Source: Chitinophagaceae bacterium
GTDB taxonomy: Bacteria > Bacteroidota > Bacteroidia > Chitinophagales > Chitinophagaceae
Reading direction: 5' to 3'
DNA length: 64,000 bases
Assembly (NCBI GenBank): GCA_019638595.1
Contig: JAHBTJ010000010.1
Span: 124,001 to 188,000 of the forward strand
Every line of letters starts with the position of its first letter. Positions within the stretch are counted from its first letter, which is position 1. Under the pieces are notes generated by a model that searched no databases, was not told the origin of the DNA, and saw nothing but the letters and a program-made list of their open reading frames with translations. This document shows positions 18,792 to 27,625 of this stretch, one piece after another. The position numbers were made by a program, and so were the translations under genes.

Positions 18792-19463
18792 ATGCTGCAT
18801 CACAAAGCCTTTTCCTTATGTCTTTTATTTGTTACCTGGTTATTGCAATCCTGCTCGTTTTCCGGTAAGGCGGGTAAAAAGCTTTTGCATAAAGCGGAAG
18901 AAAATGCACCTTATGATATTATTATAGTGCCCGGCATTCAATTTGAGAACGGGCAGTGGGACAGGACCATGAAAGGGCGTATCTATTGGTCAAAATATCT
19001 GTTTGATAAAGGTATAGCCCGGAACGTTATGTATTCCGGCGCTGCGGTATACACACCGTATTACGAGGCGAAAGTAATGGCATTGTATGCAGGGCAAATG
19101 GGCATTCCGGCAGAGAATATTTATACCGAGTTATTAGCTGAACACAGCACCGAAAATATTTATTACGGGTACAAAAAAGCACAGAAGCTGGGATTTAAAA
19201 AAGTAGCCCTGGCTTCCGATCCTTTTCAAACCAAAATGTTGCGCAGGTATATACGCAAAAAGGTAAGTCCCGATATAGCCCTGATACCAATGGTGATTGA
19301 TACGATGAAGATGATAGAACCTGTTATGACAGACCCGGTAATTGAATACAATAAAGCGTATAAGGAAGATTTTATTTCTATCAGGGAAAGACAAAGCTTT
19401 TGGAAACGTTTGCGGGGTACTATCCGGGGCAATATTGATACTGCAGCGGCCGGGGCGGAATAA
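18792..19463 (+). CDS. YdcF/SanA-like DUF218 lipoprotein
   Basis: 223 residues. The N-terminus is a lipoprotein signal with lipobox LQSC at about 18-21. The DUF218 core follows: YDIIIVPGIQFENG, MYSGAAV, ELLAEHSTENIYYGY and ALASDPFQTKMLRRY. SanA/ElyC-type members influence envelope integrity and peptidoglycan precursor handling. The position directly downstream of the class A PBP gene (55 bp) fits this. A second, soluble DUF218 protein lies at 9.1 kb. Confidence 0.8.
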   Translation: MLHHKAFSLCLLFVTWLLQSCSFSGKAGKKLLHKAEENAPYDIIIVPGIQFENGQWDRTMKGRIYWSKYLFDKGIARNVMYSGAAVYTPYYEAKVMALYAGQMGIPAENIYTELLAEHSTENIYYGYKKAQKLGFKKVALASDPFQTKMLRRYIRKKVSPDIALIPMVIDTMKMIEPVMTDPVIEYNKAYKEDFISIRERQSFWKRLRGTIRGNIDTAAAGAE

Positions 19464-19514
19464 TAGCCGGTATTCTTCTTCCTTTGTATAATAAATACCT
19501 TTTACTTTTACTTC

Positions 19515-20717
19515 ATGATCAGCATAGGACTTATCAGGGAAGGGAAAATACCTGCCGATAACAGGGTTGCCTTAACCCCCGCGCAGTGTAAATGGCTGCA
19601 GAAGCAAAACCAGGGCATACGCGTTATTGCGCAGTCTTCGCCTCATCGTTGTTTTACTGATAAGGAATACCTTTCGGCAGGAATCGAGGTAAAGGACGAT
19701 GTATCCGGCTGCGACATTTTGCTGGGCATAAAAGAAGTGCCTGTTGATATGCTGATACCCGGTAAAACTTATTTGTTTTTTTCGCATACCCAAAAAAAAC
19801 AGCAGCACAACCGGGAAATGTTCCGAGCTATCATCAGGAACAAGATCACGCTTATTGATTACGAATGCCTTGAGCATGACGACGGGCAACGCATTATCGG
19901 CTTCGGTTTTTTTGCCGGTGTGGTTGGCGCTCACAATGGGTTGATGGCCTATGGAAACCGTACGGGCTTGTACCAGCTTGAACGGGTATATAAACAACGA
20001 AGCTTCCGGGAACTGATACATACGTATTTCGGCTTGCGCCTTCCTAATGTAAAAATAGCCGTTACAGGTTCCGGTCGTGTGGCGCATGGCATACTGGAGA
20101 TTATGAACCTGATTGGCATACACGAAGTAGAGCCCGATGAATACCAGCATCGCCGGTTCGCTTACCCGGTATATACCCAATTAAAGGGCGCCGATCTTTA
20201 CAGGCATAAACTAACGGGAAAGTATAGCCGCATAGATTTTCATGCAAATGCTAACCAGTATGAATGCACCTTTCTGCCTTATGCTGAGCAAACAGATATA
20301 CTGCTGAACGGGATTTACTGGGATCAGTCGGTACCCCGGCTGTTTGAAAATGAACATATTTCTTCCGATACTTTTATTATACAAACCATTGCCGACATTA
20401 CGGATGATAAAAACGGTTCAGTACCCGTTAACCTGGGAGATCAAACGATGGAAGATCCTGTATACGGAGTAAACAGGAAAACATTTGAAAAAACGGCTCC
20501 CTATGTTGAAGGTTCGATAGATGTAATGGCTGTAGGCAATCTTCCTAATGAATTACCGCGCGATGCATCGCGCTATTTTGGCGAGCAACTGATCAAGTAC
20601 ATATTGGAAGACCTGCTTGCAAATGGCTCCCCGATCATAGAAAGAGCTACTATGGTAAAAGCAGGCAAGCTTATGCCCCTGTATGATTACATGAAGGAAT
20701 ACGCGGAAGGTGATTGA
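19515..20717 (+). CDS. AlaDH/PNT-fold NAD-dependent dehydrogenase, saccharopine dehydrogenase-like
   Basis: 400 residues. The N-terminal domain has the AlaDH/PNT_N pattern (IGLIREGKIPADNRVALTPA; then LLGIKEVP and YLFFSHTQKK), as in Lys1-type saccharopine dehydrogenases and alanine dehydrogenases. The nucleotide-binding region has VTGSGRVAHGILE near residue 180. The N-terminal KIPADNRV and the HTQK segment favour the saccharopine dehydrogenase (L-lysine-forming) subgroup over alanine dehydrogenase. The real substrate is uncertain. It is convergent with trmN6, with an inverted pair of 7-bp repeat arrays between them. Confidence 0.75.
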   Translation: MISIGLIREGKIPADNRVALTPAQCKWLQKQNQGIRVIAQSSPHRCFTDKEYLSAGIEVKDDVSGCDILLGIKEVPVDMLIPGKTYLFFSHTQKKQQHNREMFRAIIRNKITLIDYECLEHDDGQRIIGFGFFAGVVGAHNGLMAYGNRTGLYQLERVYKQRSFRELIHTYFGLRLPNVKIAVTGSGRVAHGILEIMNLIGIHEVEPDEYQHRRFAYPVYTQLKGADLYRHKLTGKYSRIDFHANANQYECTFLPYAEQTDILLNGIYWDQSVPRLFENEHISSDTFIIQTIADITDDKNGSVPVNLGDQTMEDPVYGVNRKTFEKTAPYVEGSIDVMAVGNLPNELPRDASRYFGEQLIKYILEDLLANGSPIIERATMVKAGKLMPLYDYMKEYAEGD

Positions 20718-20734
20718 GTTGGCAGGTATTAAAT

Positions 20735-20866
20735 ATTTGAAATTTGAGATTTGAGATGAGGGTGCTCATGTCTTACATCCTTCATTAAATTTAAAATTCT
20801 CCATCTAACCTGAAACATGGAATTTACAGCAGCCATTAAATCTCAAATATCAAATCTCAAATTTCC
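20735..20866. repeat. inverted pair of 7-bp-period arrays (TTTGA / TCAAA)
   Basis: The left arm has TTTGA at 20736, 20743 and 20750. The right arm has TCAAAT at 20843, 20850 and 20857. The arms are reverse complements and could fold into a long stem between two convergent genes, serving as a two-way transcript end. Confidence 0.7.
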
Positions 20867-20872
20867 GCTCTG

Positions 20873-21586
20873 TCACAATGCCAGGTAATAGTCTTTTAAA
20901 AGAGAAATGAATTCAGGCGTATAGGTGTTGGAGCTGTTCCTGATCGTTAGGGTTCTAACCGGATTTACGGGTTGCCGGCTTTTTGAAAAATGCAGGATAC
21001 TCCGGAAATAAGGATGTTGAGGCGTTTGCCTGACGTGGCATTCTTCAAGGGTATAAAATTTTTTTTCTCCCGCCAGTTGCATAAAATGATCTTTCCTGTA
21101 ATAAGGCAGTAAAATGCCAAAGCTTCCATCCTGGGTGAGATTGCGATCAATGATCTGTATGAGCATATCAAGGGTGAGTGAGCTGTCGTGCATTGCCATA
21201 TTTTTCCTGTTATCGGGCGATCTTAATTCGTTTTCGTAAAAAGGAGGATTGGAAATGATAAAATCATATTTGCCGGGAAACTCAAACCTAACAGCATCGG
21301 AATGAAAAGTAGTGATCCTGTTGTTCCAGGGGCTGTTATGGATATTTTGTTCCAGTTGTTCAAAAGAGCCTGCATCTTTTTCTATGGCGTGAAATGTTGC
21401 GGGCATCTTTTGAGCCAGCATGAGCGTGAGTAGTCCTGATCCGGCGCCAATATCCAGTATGTTGGTGGATGGCAGTGCTTTAGCCGCGAACCAGGCCCCG
21501 AATATGCACGAATCGGTGCTTACCTTCATGGCACAGCGATCGTGGTAGATCGTGAACTGCTTAAAGCGGAAGTATGGATTAGGCAT
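20873..21586 (-). CDS. trmN6: tRNA1(Val) adenine-37 N6-methyltransferase
   Basis: 237 residues. A class I methyltransferase fold: SAM-binding DIGAGSGLLTLMLAQ (about 46-60), then the N6-adenine methyltransferase motif NPPF in FIISNPPFYENE. The N-terminal FRFKQFTIYHDRCAMKVSTD matches TrmN6/YfiC. It methylates A37 of tRNA1(Val). Length fits the family. Start is the ATG at 21586; a 7-bp-period array lies just upstream. Confidence 0.9.
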   Translation of the reverse strand: MPNPYFRFKQFTIYHDRCAMKVSTDSCIFGAWFAAKALPSTNILDIGAGSGLLTLMLAQKMPATFHAIEKDAGSFEQLEQNIHNSPWNNRITTFHSDAVRFEFPGKYDFIISNPPFYENELRSPDNRKNMAMHDSSLTLDMLIQIIDRNLTQDGSFGILLPYYRKDHFMQLAGEKKFYTLEECHVRQTPQHPYFRSILHFSKSRQPVNPVRTLTIRNSSNTYTPEFISLLKDYYLAL

Positions 21587-21593
21587 ACTTGTA

Positions 21594-21630
21594 AAGGTAT
21601 GGGGTGTAAGGTATAAGGAGTAGGTAGAGA
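21594..21630. repeat. 7-bp-period array, AAGGTAT type
   Basis: AAGGTAT at 21594 and again at 21608, with related heptads GGGGTGT at 21601 and AAGGAGT at 21615 in the same register, in the gap between the lytTR regulator stop and the trmN6 start. Confidence 0.55.
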
Positions 21631-21642
21631 GGTTTAAATTTT

Positions 21643-22338
21643 TCAGATCTTAATGATCTGTTCTGTTCCCGAGCTGTATCCTGCGCCTATAGGCAGATTG
21701 ATATTATTGATCCACACAAAGTTTTTGTCAATTTTTGTTACCTTATCATTCGCAACAATATACGACCTGTGTATACGGGTAAATTTTATTGCGGGAAGTA
21801 TTTCTTCCGCTTCGCTCATGGTTAACCGTGACAGTATCTTTTGATGGTGAAGTACGAAGTGAAGATAATTGCCCGCGCTTTGTACGTAGGTAATATCTCC
21901 GAGATCAATCTTTACCTGCTCATACCCGCTTTTGATAAAAATAGATTGTGGAATGATATTATTATCATGCGGCTGGTTTTTAAGCCGGTGCAATTCATGA
22001 GCCTTGTTAGCCGCTTTTAAAAAACGCGCCAGCGAAAATGGCTTTAAAAGATAATCCACCGCATCCAGCTCAAAGCTTTCTACCGCATGCTCACTGTAGG
22101 CGGTGGTGAATATTACCATTGGCGGATGCGTTACCGATTTAAGCCAGTCAATGCCTGTAATATCCGGCATTTTTATATCCAGGAAAATCAGGTCCGGTTT
22201 TTCGTTCTTCAGGAACGACAGGGCTTCAAACGCATTGGTAAAAGTGGCGATCAGATCAATGAACGGAACCTTTGCCGAAAGCGATTTTACTACTTCCAGC
22301 GCAATAGGCTCATCGTCTATGGCAATGGCGCGAAGCAT
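21643..22338 (-). CDS. LytTR-family response regulator
   Basis: 231 residues. Receiver domain: acidic pair Asp8/Asp9, phospho-acceptor Asp54 in FLDIKMPDITG, and the conserved Lys in YLLKPFS. A C-terminal LytTR DNA-binding domain follows (ITYVQSAGNYLHFVL, then FTRIHRSYIVA). The probable partner is the LytS-type kinase at 25.3-26.8 kb, separated from it by two same-strand genes. Such pairs usually control adjacent membrane or transport genes, so the DUF4407 and thioredoxin genes between them are candidates. Confidence 0.92.
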   Translation of the reverse strand: MLRAIAIDDEPIALEVVKSLSAKVPFIDLIATFTNAFEALSFLKNEKPDLIFLDIKMPDITGIDWLKSVTHPPMVIFTTAYSEHAVESFELDAVDYLLKPFSLARFLKAANKAHELHRLKNQPHDNNIIPQSIFIKSGYEQVKIDLGDITYVQSAGNYLHFVLHHQKILSRLTMSEAEEILPAIKFTRIHRSYIVANDKVTKIDKNFVWINNINLPIGAGYSSGTEQIIKI

Positions 22339-22435
22339 CTTTATTTAAAATTTCATATTAACAGGATGGCAAGATAAACTATTCTTTCAATGAACGTGCT
22401 TTTGAAGGTTTCCAGCCTTCTGATGGCTGGAACTC

Positions 22436-23944
22436 CTACAATGCTTCATCCAGTTGCCTGTGCAGCTTTTCCCTGCTACTGGGCCGTTCTGCATTCGGCC
22501 GTATCATGTTCCCGCGGGTATCAAATAATACATAAGTGGGATACCGGTTGGTTGCTCCTCCCGCCTGCTCAATTTCTTTCCACAAATTTTGTATCTGCTC
22601 AAAATTCAGCCGGTAGTGTTCTCCCTCCAGTTGTGCCAGGTAAACATATTTCTTCCATGATTCTTCATCTGTATCCTTGTCTGTAGATAGATAAACAAAA
22701 ACAATATTTTTACCGGTGTATTTCTTCTTTAGTTCCGGGGCGTATTCCATTTCCATTTTACAGGGGCCGCACCAGGTGCCCCACATATCCAGGTATACCA
22801 CCTTTCCTGCATAGGGCGCTACCAGCTCTTTCAGCGATTTTACTTTTGTGGCAGCATGCAGCACAATAGCCGGGTTCTTTGAATGTTGCCTTAGCTGCGT
22901 TTGAAGTTTTACTACCTCCTGCGTTGCAGCTAACAGGTATTGACTGTGAGAATAATAATGTTGCAGCGTGTCCAGCAACTTACCGGCTACATCCGGCGCG
23001 CGATCATCGGAAGCTTCCATTATTTTGTTGAATAATATTTTGTCGTGTATGCCCGGGGGTAGGTTGTGTTTAGCGTACAACCAGGGTATGATGTATTTTT
23101 CCCCGTATGCTTCTGCCTGTTCATTCAGCTTATCGAATGGCATGCCAAGCGCCTGTTCTATTTTCCTTATAGTGCCTGCTGAGTCATTCCTGAAGTTTTT
23201 ACCAAGCGCATTGATCCGGATACGTGAATAATTATCCAGCATCATATTGGCAAATAGTGAACTGATCAACGTAGCGCTTCCCGGCAGCGGTGCAAAATCA
23301 AGCACCTTTTCCTGGAATGTATCACAGGCAGGATTATTGTTCCAGCGCATAGTATTTAAAAAATCATACAGGTAACATTGGTATCCGTAACGTAATTCCT
23401 GTAGTAATATGAATTGTTGTCTTTCCGGCAGGCCGGAAAATGCTATTCTTTGTTCTGCGGACTTTATGTTACCCTCTGCAATATCCAGCACTTGTTGCTC
23501 AAGCGAGTCTAACGGAAGCCTGGCATACTTGTTTTCTTTCCAGTCGCCCTGTGCAAAGAAAGGGGCATCGCCGATCTTTAATGTATGCAGCAGGTTATTT
23601 TCGCCTGCTCCTTCTCCTGTTATATTCATCCGGTTAATGGTATCTGAAGCGTCAAACGTGATCCGGAGGTCCCTGCCCGGGCTTAGCAGTAGTCTTCTTT
23701 CCGCCGAACCAAATTTCACCAGCGCAAATAAAGGGTAGGGGAGACTGAGTGATTGTTTAAAGCTACCGCTGTGATTCACGGCAATAGTTACTGGCTGGTT
23801 ACGGAAATGAGCGCTGCCATATAAAAGGTATATGGTGAAGCTGGAACCTTGCAGGTTCGTTACCTGTCCTGAAAGTACCACGGGCTGCGCTGATGTGCTG
23901 TTAAGGCACACAAGGAACAATAATACAACAGCAATTTGTTTCAT
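22436..23944 (-). CDS. TlpA-like periplasmic thioredoxin-fold protein
   Basis: 502 residues with a Sec signal (MKQIAVVLLFLVCLNSTSAQ). Residues 21-125 form a DUF4369-like beta-rich domain, then a helical middle part. The C-terminal TlpA/AhpC-type thioredoxin domain has the redox motif WCGPC at 391-395. Proteins of this build are common in Bacteroidota and reduce or shuffle disulfides in the periplasm. It lies in a minus-strand run between the sensor kinase and its regulator, which suggests but does not prove regulation by that pair. Confidence 0.88.
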   Translation of the reverse strand: MKQIAVVLLFLVCLNSTSAQPVVLSGQVTNLQGSSFTIYLLYGSAHFRNQPVTIAVNHSGSFKQSLSLPYPLFALVKFGSAERRLLLSPGRDLRITFDASDTINRMNITGEGAGENNLLHTLKIGDAPFFAQGDWKENKYARLPLDSLEQQVLDIAEGNIKSAEQRIAFSGLPERQQFILLQELRYGYQCYLYDFLNTMRWNNNPACDTFQEKVLDFAPLPGSATLISSLFANMMLDNYSRIRINALGKNFRNDSAGTIRKIEQALGMPFDKLNEQAEAYGEKYIIPWLYAKHNLPPGIHDKILFNKIMEASDDRAPDVAGKLLDTLQHYYSHSQYLLAATQEVVKLQTQLRQHSKNPAIVLHAATKVKSLKELVAPYAGKVVYLDMWGTWCGPCKMEMEYAPELKKKYTGKNIVFVYLSTDKDTDEESWKKYVYLAQLEGEHYRLNFEQIQNLWKEIEQAGGATNRYPTYVLFDTRGNMIRPNAERPSSREKLHRQLDEAL

Positions 23945-24093
23945 GGCGATTACATTTAATCAAATGAGATGAATATTCCGGGATAGGCATGTTCAGCACA
24001 TACTCTTCCCGTTGGAGTAATAGCCTGCTATTACCCAGGGTGATAGTTTCCTTTTGTTTGATTTTTTGGGTGAAGATCAGGTGGTATTTACCG

Positions 24094-25317
24094 CTAATTC
24101 CTGCTGAAATACAACAGCCTTGTTTTTAGCTGTTCCCAAAACTGGCGGATCTTACCAGGGTTCTGTTTCCATTGGTTAAAAGCGTGCTCCGCTTCCTTTC
24201 GGCGCCAGGCGTCCATTTCGCTCATCATATCTTCCTGCAAACGCCTGTCGGTAGCGGCCGCTCTTTCATAAAACTCCTTTTCCACCTCTTTCATGGCCGT
24301 TTTTTCGTTAAGCCATAGCAATTTCTTTTCCTGTATGGCGTGCTGCACTTTTTCTTCGTACAGGCCCGAAGGCATCATGAGTTTGGTAAGTAAAGGCATC
24401 AGTTCTATCATCATAATAAGCAGGATCACCAGGCGATACCGGTACTTTACAGGAGGATGGGTCAGCATAAGGTCATCCAGTGTTTCAATACGGGTTAAAA
24501 ACCCGTCTGATAATCCTTTTTCAAATCCCGTAATGTTGTTTTGTATACCGGCTTCCGTTCTCTTTTCGCGTGCCAGGGCGGAGTCGAGCGCCGGCTGCAC
24601 GCTTCGTTTCCATGCTATAATATCTTCTTCCGCCTTCAGATAGGCCATCTTTTTAACCCGTGCTATACTGTATTCGCCTATCTTTCCCGATCCGCCGGTG
24701 CCATCGGTTTCCCTGATATAAGCGTTTTTTAGATCCAGTATTTCCTGTTCTTTTATTTTTTGTTCGTTGCGCAGGCGTTCAATTTCAGTTCGGGCGTTTT
24801 GTAATTCCACCTGGTTTTCATCCCGCACCTGCCGGGTATAAGCAATTATCTTTTTTTCTTTCACTACCGGTAAATGCGCGTTAATGTCTTTTTCAAACAA
24901 CATGAGCACAACCGGCTGCGAAATAAAGAAGCCGATGGTAAGCGCGAGTACCAGCCTTAGCGAAAGCGATAACCATTTGTTCCTGCCGCCCCCGTTGTTC
25001 AAACCTGCTATCAACCCCCTGTCAATGGTGAGTATTACAAACCCAAAAAATAAGGCGGCGGGCAAAACAATAAGTATATCGTCAAAAAGTGTAGAAAAAA
25101 AGTAGCCCCATGCCAGGGTAGCAAAGATCCAGGTAGCCATTACCGTATAGCCAATTACCGAGTAGCGGAACCTGTCGGGACCGCAATCCTTCATCAGTTG
25201 CGGGTCGGCTGCTGCCATCCACCATAAAAACCTGTCCCATGCCGAAGCCTGCTCATCAGGGTTTGATGGTGAGGTGTACGAAGAATTCGCTGTTGGTTGA
25301 TCGGATATGTAATTCAT
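24094..25317 (-). CDS. DUF4407 membrane protein with periplasmic coiled coil
   Basis: 407 residues. After a short N-terminal tail come the DUF4407 hallmark (FLWWMAAADPQLMKDC) and two membrane spans (about 54-75 and 80-98), a third span near 123-143, a long charged coiled coil (about 165-290), a further span near 295-313 and a C-terminal charged helix. Function of the family is unknown. The ATG at 25317 lies 62 bp inside the 3' end of the kinase gene, so the two are probably translationally coupled, though a later start cannot be excluded. Confidence 0.8.
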   Translation of the reverse strand: MNYISDQPTANSSYTSPSNPDEQASAWDRFLWWMAAADPQLMKDCGPDRFRYSVIGYTVMATWIFATLAWGYFFSTLFDDILIVLPAALFFGFVILTIDRGLIAGLNNGGGRNKWLSLSLRLVLALTIGFFISQPVVLMLFEKDINAHLPVVKEKKIIAYTRQVRDENQVELQNARTEIERLRNEQKIKEQEILDLKNAYIRETDGTGGSGKIGEYSIARVKKMAYLKAEEDIIAWKRSVQPALDSALAREKRTEAGIQNNITGFEKGLSDGFLTRIETLDDLMLTHPPVKYRYRLVILLIMMIELMPLLTKLMMPSGLYEEKVQHAIQEKKLLWLNEKTAMKEVEKEFYERAAATDRRLQEDMMSEMDAWRRKEAEHAFNQWKQNPGKIRQFWEQLKTRLLYFSRN

Positions 25318-26767
25318 GTTGATGAGGATAAATTAATGTTAAACGTTGTTTTACATTTTCCAGTCCTATGCCGGACCGGTCTCTCTCGGGGTCGCCGTCT
25401 TTTTTGGGGTGAACGCTGTTATAAACATCAAAATGCAGGTTTTCAGTATCACACGAAATGTTAATTTTGATCCATGACTTTTCCTTTAGGCTAATGCCGT
25501 GCTTAAAAGCATTTTCCACAAACGGAATTAAGAGCATGGGCGCTATTTGATGTGTACAGCCACTTGTTCTTTCCATAAAAGAAATGTCAATATCGTTTGA
25601 TACCTGTGTGCGTAGTTTTTGCAGCGCTATGTAATTTGTTAAGTATTCAATCTCCTTGCTGATGGGTATACGATCCTGCTGGTTGTCTTCCAGCATAAAC
25701 CGCATCATGTCTCCCAGCTTTTGCACACCTTCTGCAGTGCGTTCCGCGTTCTCCTGCAAAGCAGTGCCGTAAATAGTGTTTAGCGCGTTGAATAAAAAAT
25801 GAGGGTTGATCTGCGAGCGGAGAAACTGCAGGTCGGCAGAGGTTTTACCCAGGCTTTTTTGCAGGTTTAAAACAGATTGCAGCTTTTGCCGCTGTTGCAC
25901 AAAGATGAGCCACGATATGGGAGTAACTGCAAAAACAAGCGTAAACCAGATGGCCATTGCAAATTCCGCTCCTGCGTGCCCGCCTCCGATTACAAAAGCC
26001 AGCCAAAAGAAAATGGCAAGAAAAGCAGGGGCGACCAGCAGCCACCAGATGAATTTCTTAAAAGGAGTTTTATAGCGCTGCTGCCGCGGAAACAACCAGT
26101 AAATATTAATGAAACAAAGCACAATTGACGGCAGTAAAAAGAAAAAATAAAAGATGCCGAGTCCATCGCTGCGGGTCAACCGGAAAATATAAAAGAAAAA
26201 AAATATCGTTAAATAAGTGAACAGTACTCCCGTAATGTGGTTGGTCAGCATAATTCGGAAAGGTTGATTACCGCCTTCTTTGCTAATTGCTTTAATAGTA
26301 AATTCCCGCAGGTAAACATAAACGCCATAAAATATAAAAGTGGCCAGAGACAGGGATGTGCCATACTGCATAGACCTGATATGAAGCGATTGGGCGGAGC
26401 TGCCCATAATGGAGTAAAAATCTTCCTGGTAATAGGCTGCCGCGAAAATAAGCAGCAACAGCAGCCATATGCCAATGCTGAAGAGTATGGTAAGTATAAT
26501 GAACCGTTTCCGTAAAATCAATACAGGTACAATGTAAAGGTTAACGGCTAGGAATAAAAGATAAATAACGATCAGTGGGCCGAGCTGGGGGATAAAATAA
26601 TGTTTGATGAAATAAGTAAACACAAGCCCCCAGCCTGCATCGTCAATGCCCCGCATATGGAGCTGGTGGTGCGAGTCGCCCATCCTGCCAAAGAAAAACT
26701 GGATGGCAAAGAAAATACCGCTTAAGGTTACGAAAATGATCTCGTGCTGCCGCCACCTGATCTTCAT
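25256..26767 (-). CDS. LytS/YehU-type sensor histidine kinase
   Basis: 503 residues. The N-terminal half contains about seven or eight membrane segments without an obvious sensor domain. The His_kinase region has the phospho-accepting His in the NPHFLFNALN motif. A HATPase domain follows (PMLLIPFVENAFKHG, then GIGLENVKQRL). It should phosphorylate the LytTR regulator encoded at 21.6 kb, two genes downstream. It is the first gene of the minus-strand run and is divergent from the small gene at 27033. Confidence 0.92.
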   Translation of the reverse strand: MKIRWRQHEIIFVTLSGIFFAIQFFFGRMGDSHHQLHMRGIDDAGWGLVFTYFIKHYFIPQLGPLIVIYLLFLAVNLYIVPVLILRKRFIILTILFSIGIWLLLLLIFAAAYYQEDFYSIMGSSAQSLHIRSMQYGTSLSLATFIFYGVYVYLREFTIKAISKEGGNQPFRIMLTNHITGVLFTYLTIFFFFYIFRLTRSDGLGIFYFFFLLPSIVLCFINIYWLFPRQQRYKTPFKKFIWWLLVAPAFLAIFFWLAFVIGGGHAGAEFAMAIWFTLVFAVTPISWLIFVQQRQKLQSVLNLQKSLGKTSADLQFLRSQINPHFLFNALNTIYGTALQENAERTAEGVQKLGDMMRFMLEDNQQDRIPISKEIEYLTNYIALQKLRTQVSNDIDISFMERTSGCTHQIAPMLLIPFVENAFKHGISLKEKSWIKINISCDTENLHFDVYNSVHPKKDGDPERDRSGIGLENVKQRLTLIYPHQHELHIRSTNSEFFVHLTIKP

Positions 26768-27032
26768 GCATTGAATAATTTATGCAAGGATATTGCATGA
26801 CAGGCATTGTTTATAACAAATGTGATAAAACTATATAACTGCGTGATGAAATGAAGTTAATGGTGAATGAACTGCTCAATGGGTAAAAATGTCCCCGGTT
26901 ACCTGCTTGATCCAGGTTATATTATTAATAAAAAATGCTGAAAGCTGAAGTTCTGGTATAGTACTTGCGGCATATATTATACTTCTCCTTTTTCCCTGGT
27001 TTTTTATTCAATTCTTTTTAAACTTATATTAT

Positions 27033-27350
27033 ATGAAAACCTTAAGGGTTGCATTAGCAACAACCTGTACTATTGCAGCAGCCTTGTTTGCATTTAATGT
27101 AATGATCGGAGGGTCGGTTAAAGGAACAATTGTGCCGGCTGAAGGAGGGGTTAAGGCCTGGGCCATTTCGGATACTGATACTTTTAATACCAGCATCAGT
27201 AATGGTACTTTTGAAATAGGAAATGTAAACCCGGGCACATACAATGTAGTGATAGAAGCGAAGGCTCCCTATAAAAATGCTTTAATGCAGGTGGTGGAAG
27301 TAAAGGAGAGCGAAGCTATTAATATAGGGGAAATAAAGCTGGAGCAATAA
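27033..27350 (+). CDS. small exported protein with carboxypeptidase-regulatory-like domain
   Basis: 105 residues. A hydrophobic N-terminus (TLRVALATTCTIAAALFAFN) acts as signal or anchor. The remainder is one beta-sandwich repeat of the CarboxypepD_reg/SdrD-B type (GTIVPAEGGVKAWAI, then FEIGNVNPGTYNVVIEA). Such single-domain proteins are common and uncharacterised. It ends 26 bp before a strong terminator, so it is monocistronic. Confidence 0.7.
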   Translation: MKTLRVALATTCTIAAALFAFNVMIGGSVKGTIVPAEGGVKAWAISDTDTFNTSISNGTFEIGNVNPGTYNVVIEAKAPYKNALMQVVEVKESEAINIGEIKLEQ

Positions 27351-27375
27351 CGGTATCATCATATGAAATACCAGG

Positions 27376-27413
27376 AAAAGAGGGTGTCTCAAGGTAAGAG
27401 GCTCCCTCTTTTT
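27376..27413 (+). terminator. terminator after the small exported protein gene
   Basis: A 9-bp perfect stem: AAAAGAGGG at 27376-27384 pairs with CCCTCTTTT at 27404-27412, ending in T5. Confidence 0.8.
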
Positions 27414-27625
27414 GTGTGTAACAGAAGGAACAGGCAGCCATATATATTTATTCTTTCCTGCGGATATGCAGTTGTTTTACAGGGAATGGTTAAATTGAAC
27501 AAAATTCCCGCTCCCCAGCCCTTATAAATACCAGGGGTGCTGGTGAGTAGGTAATCAAAAAGAAAGTCTCTGCTGAAAATGTAGAGGATCCATCCCATTT
27601 TCGATTGCTTAAAACATTATTATCT

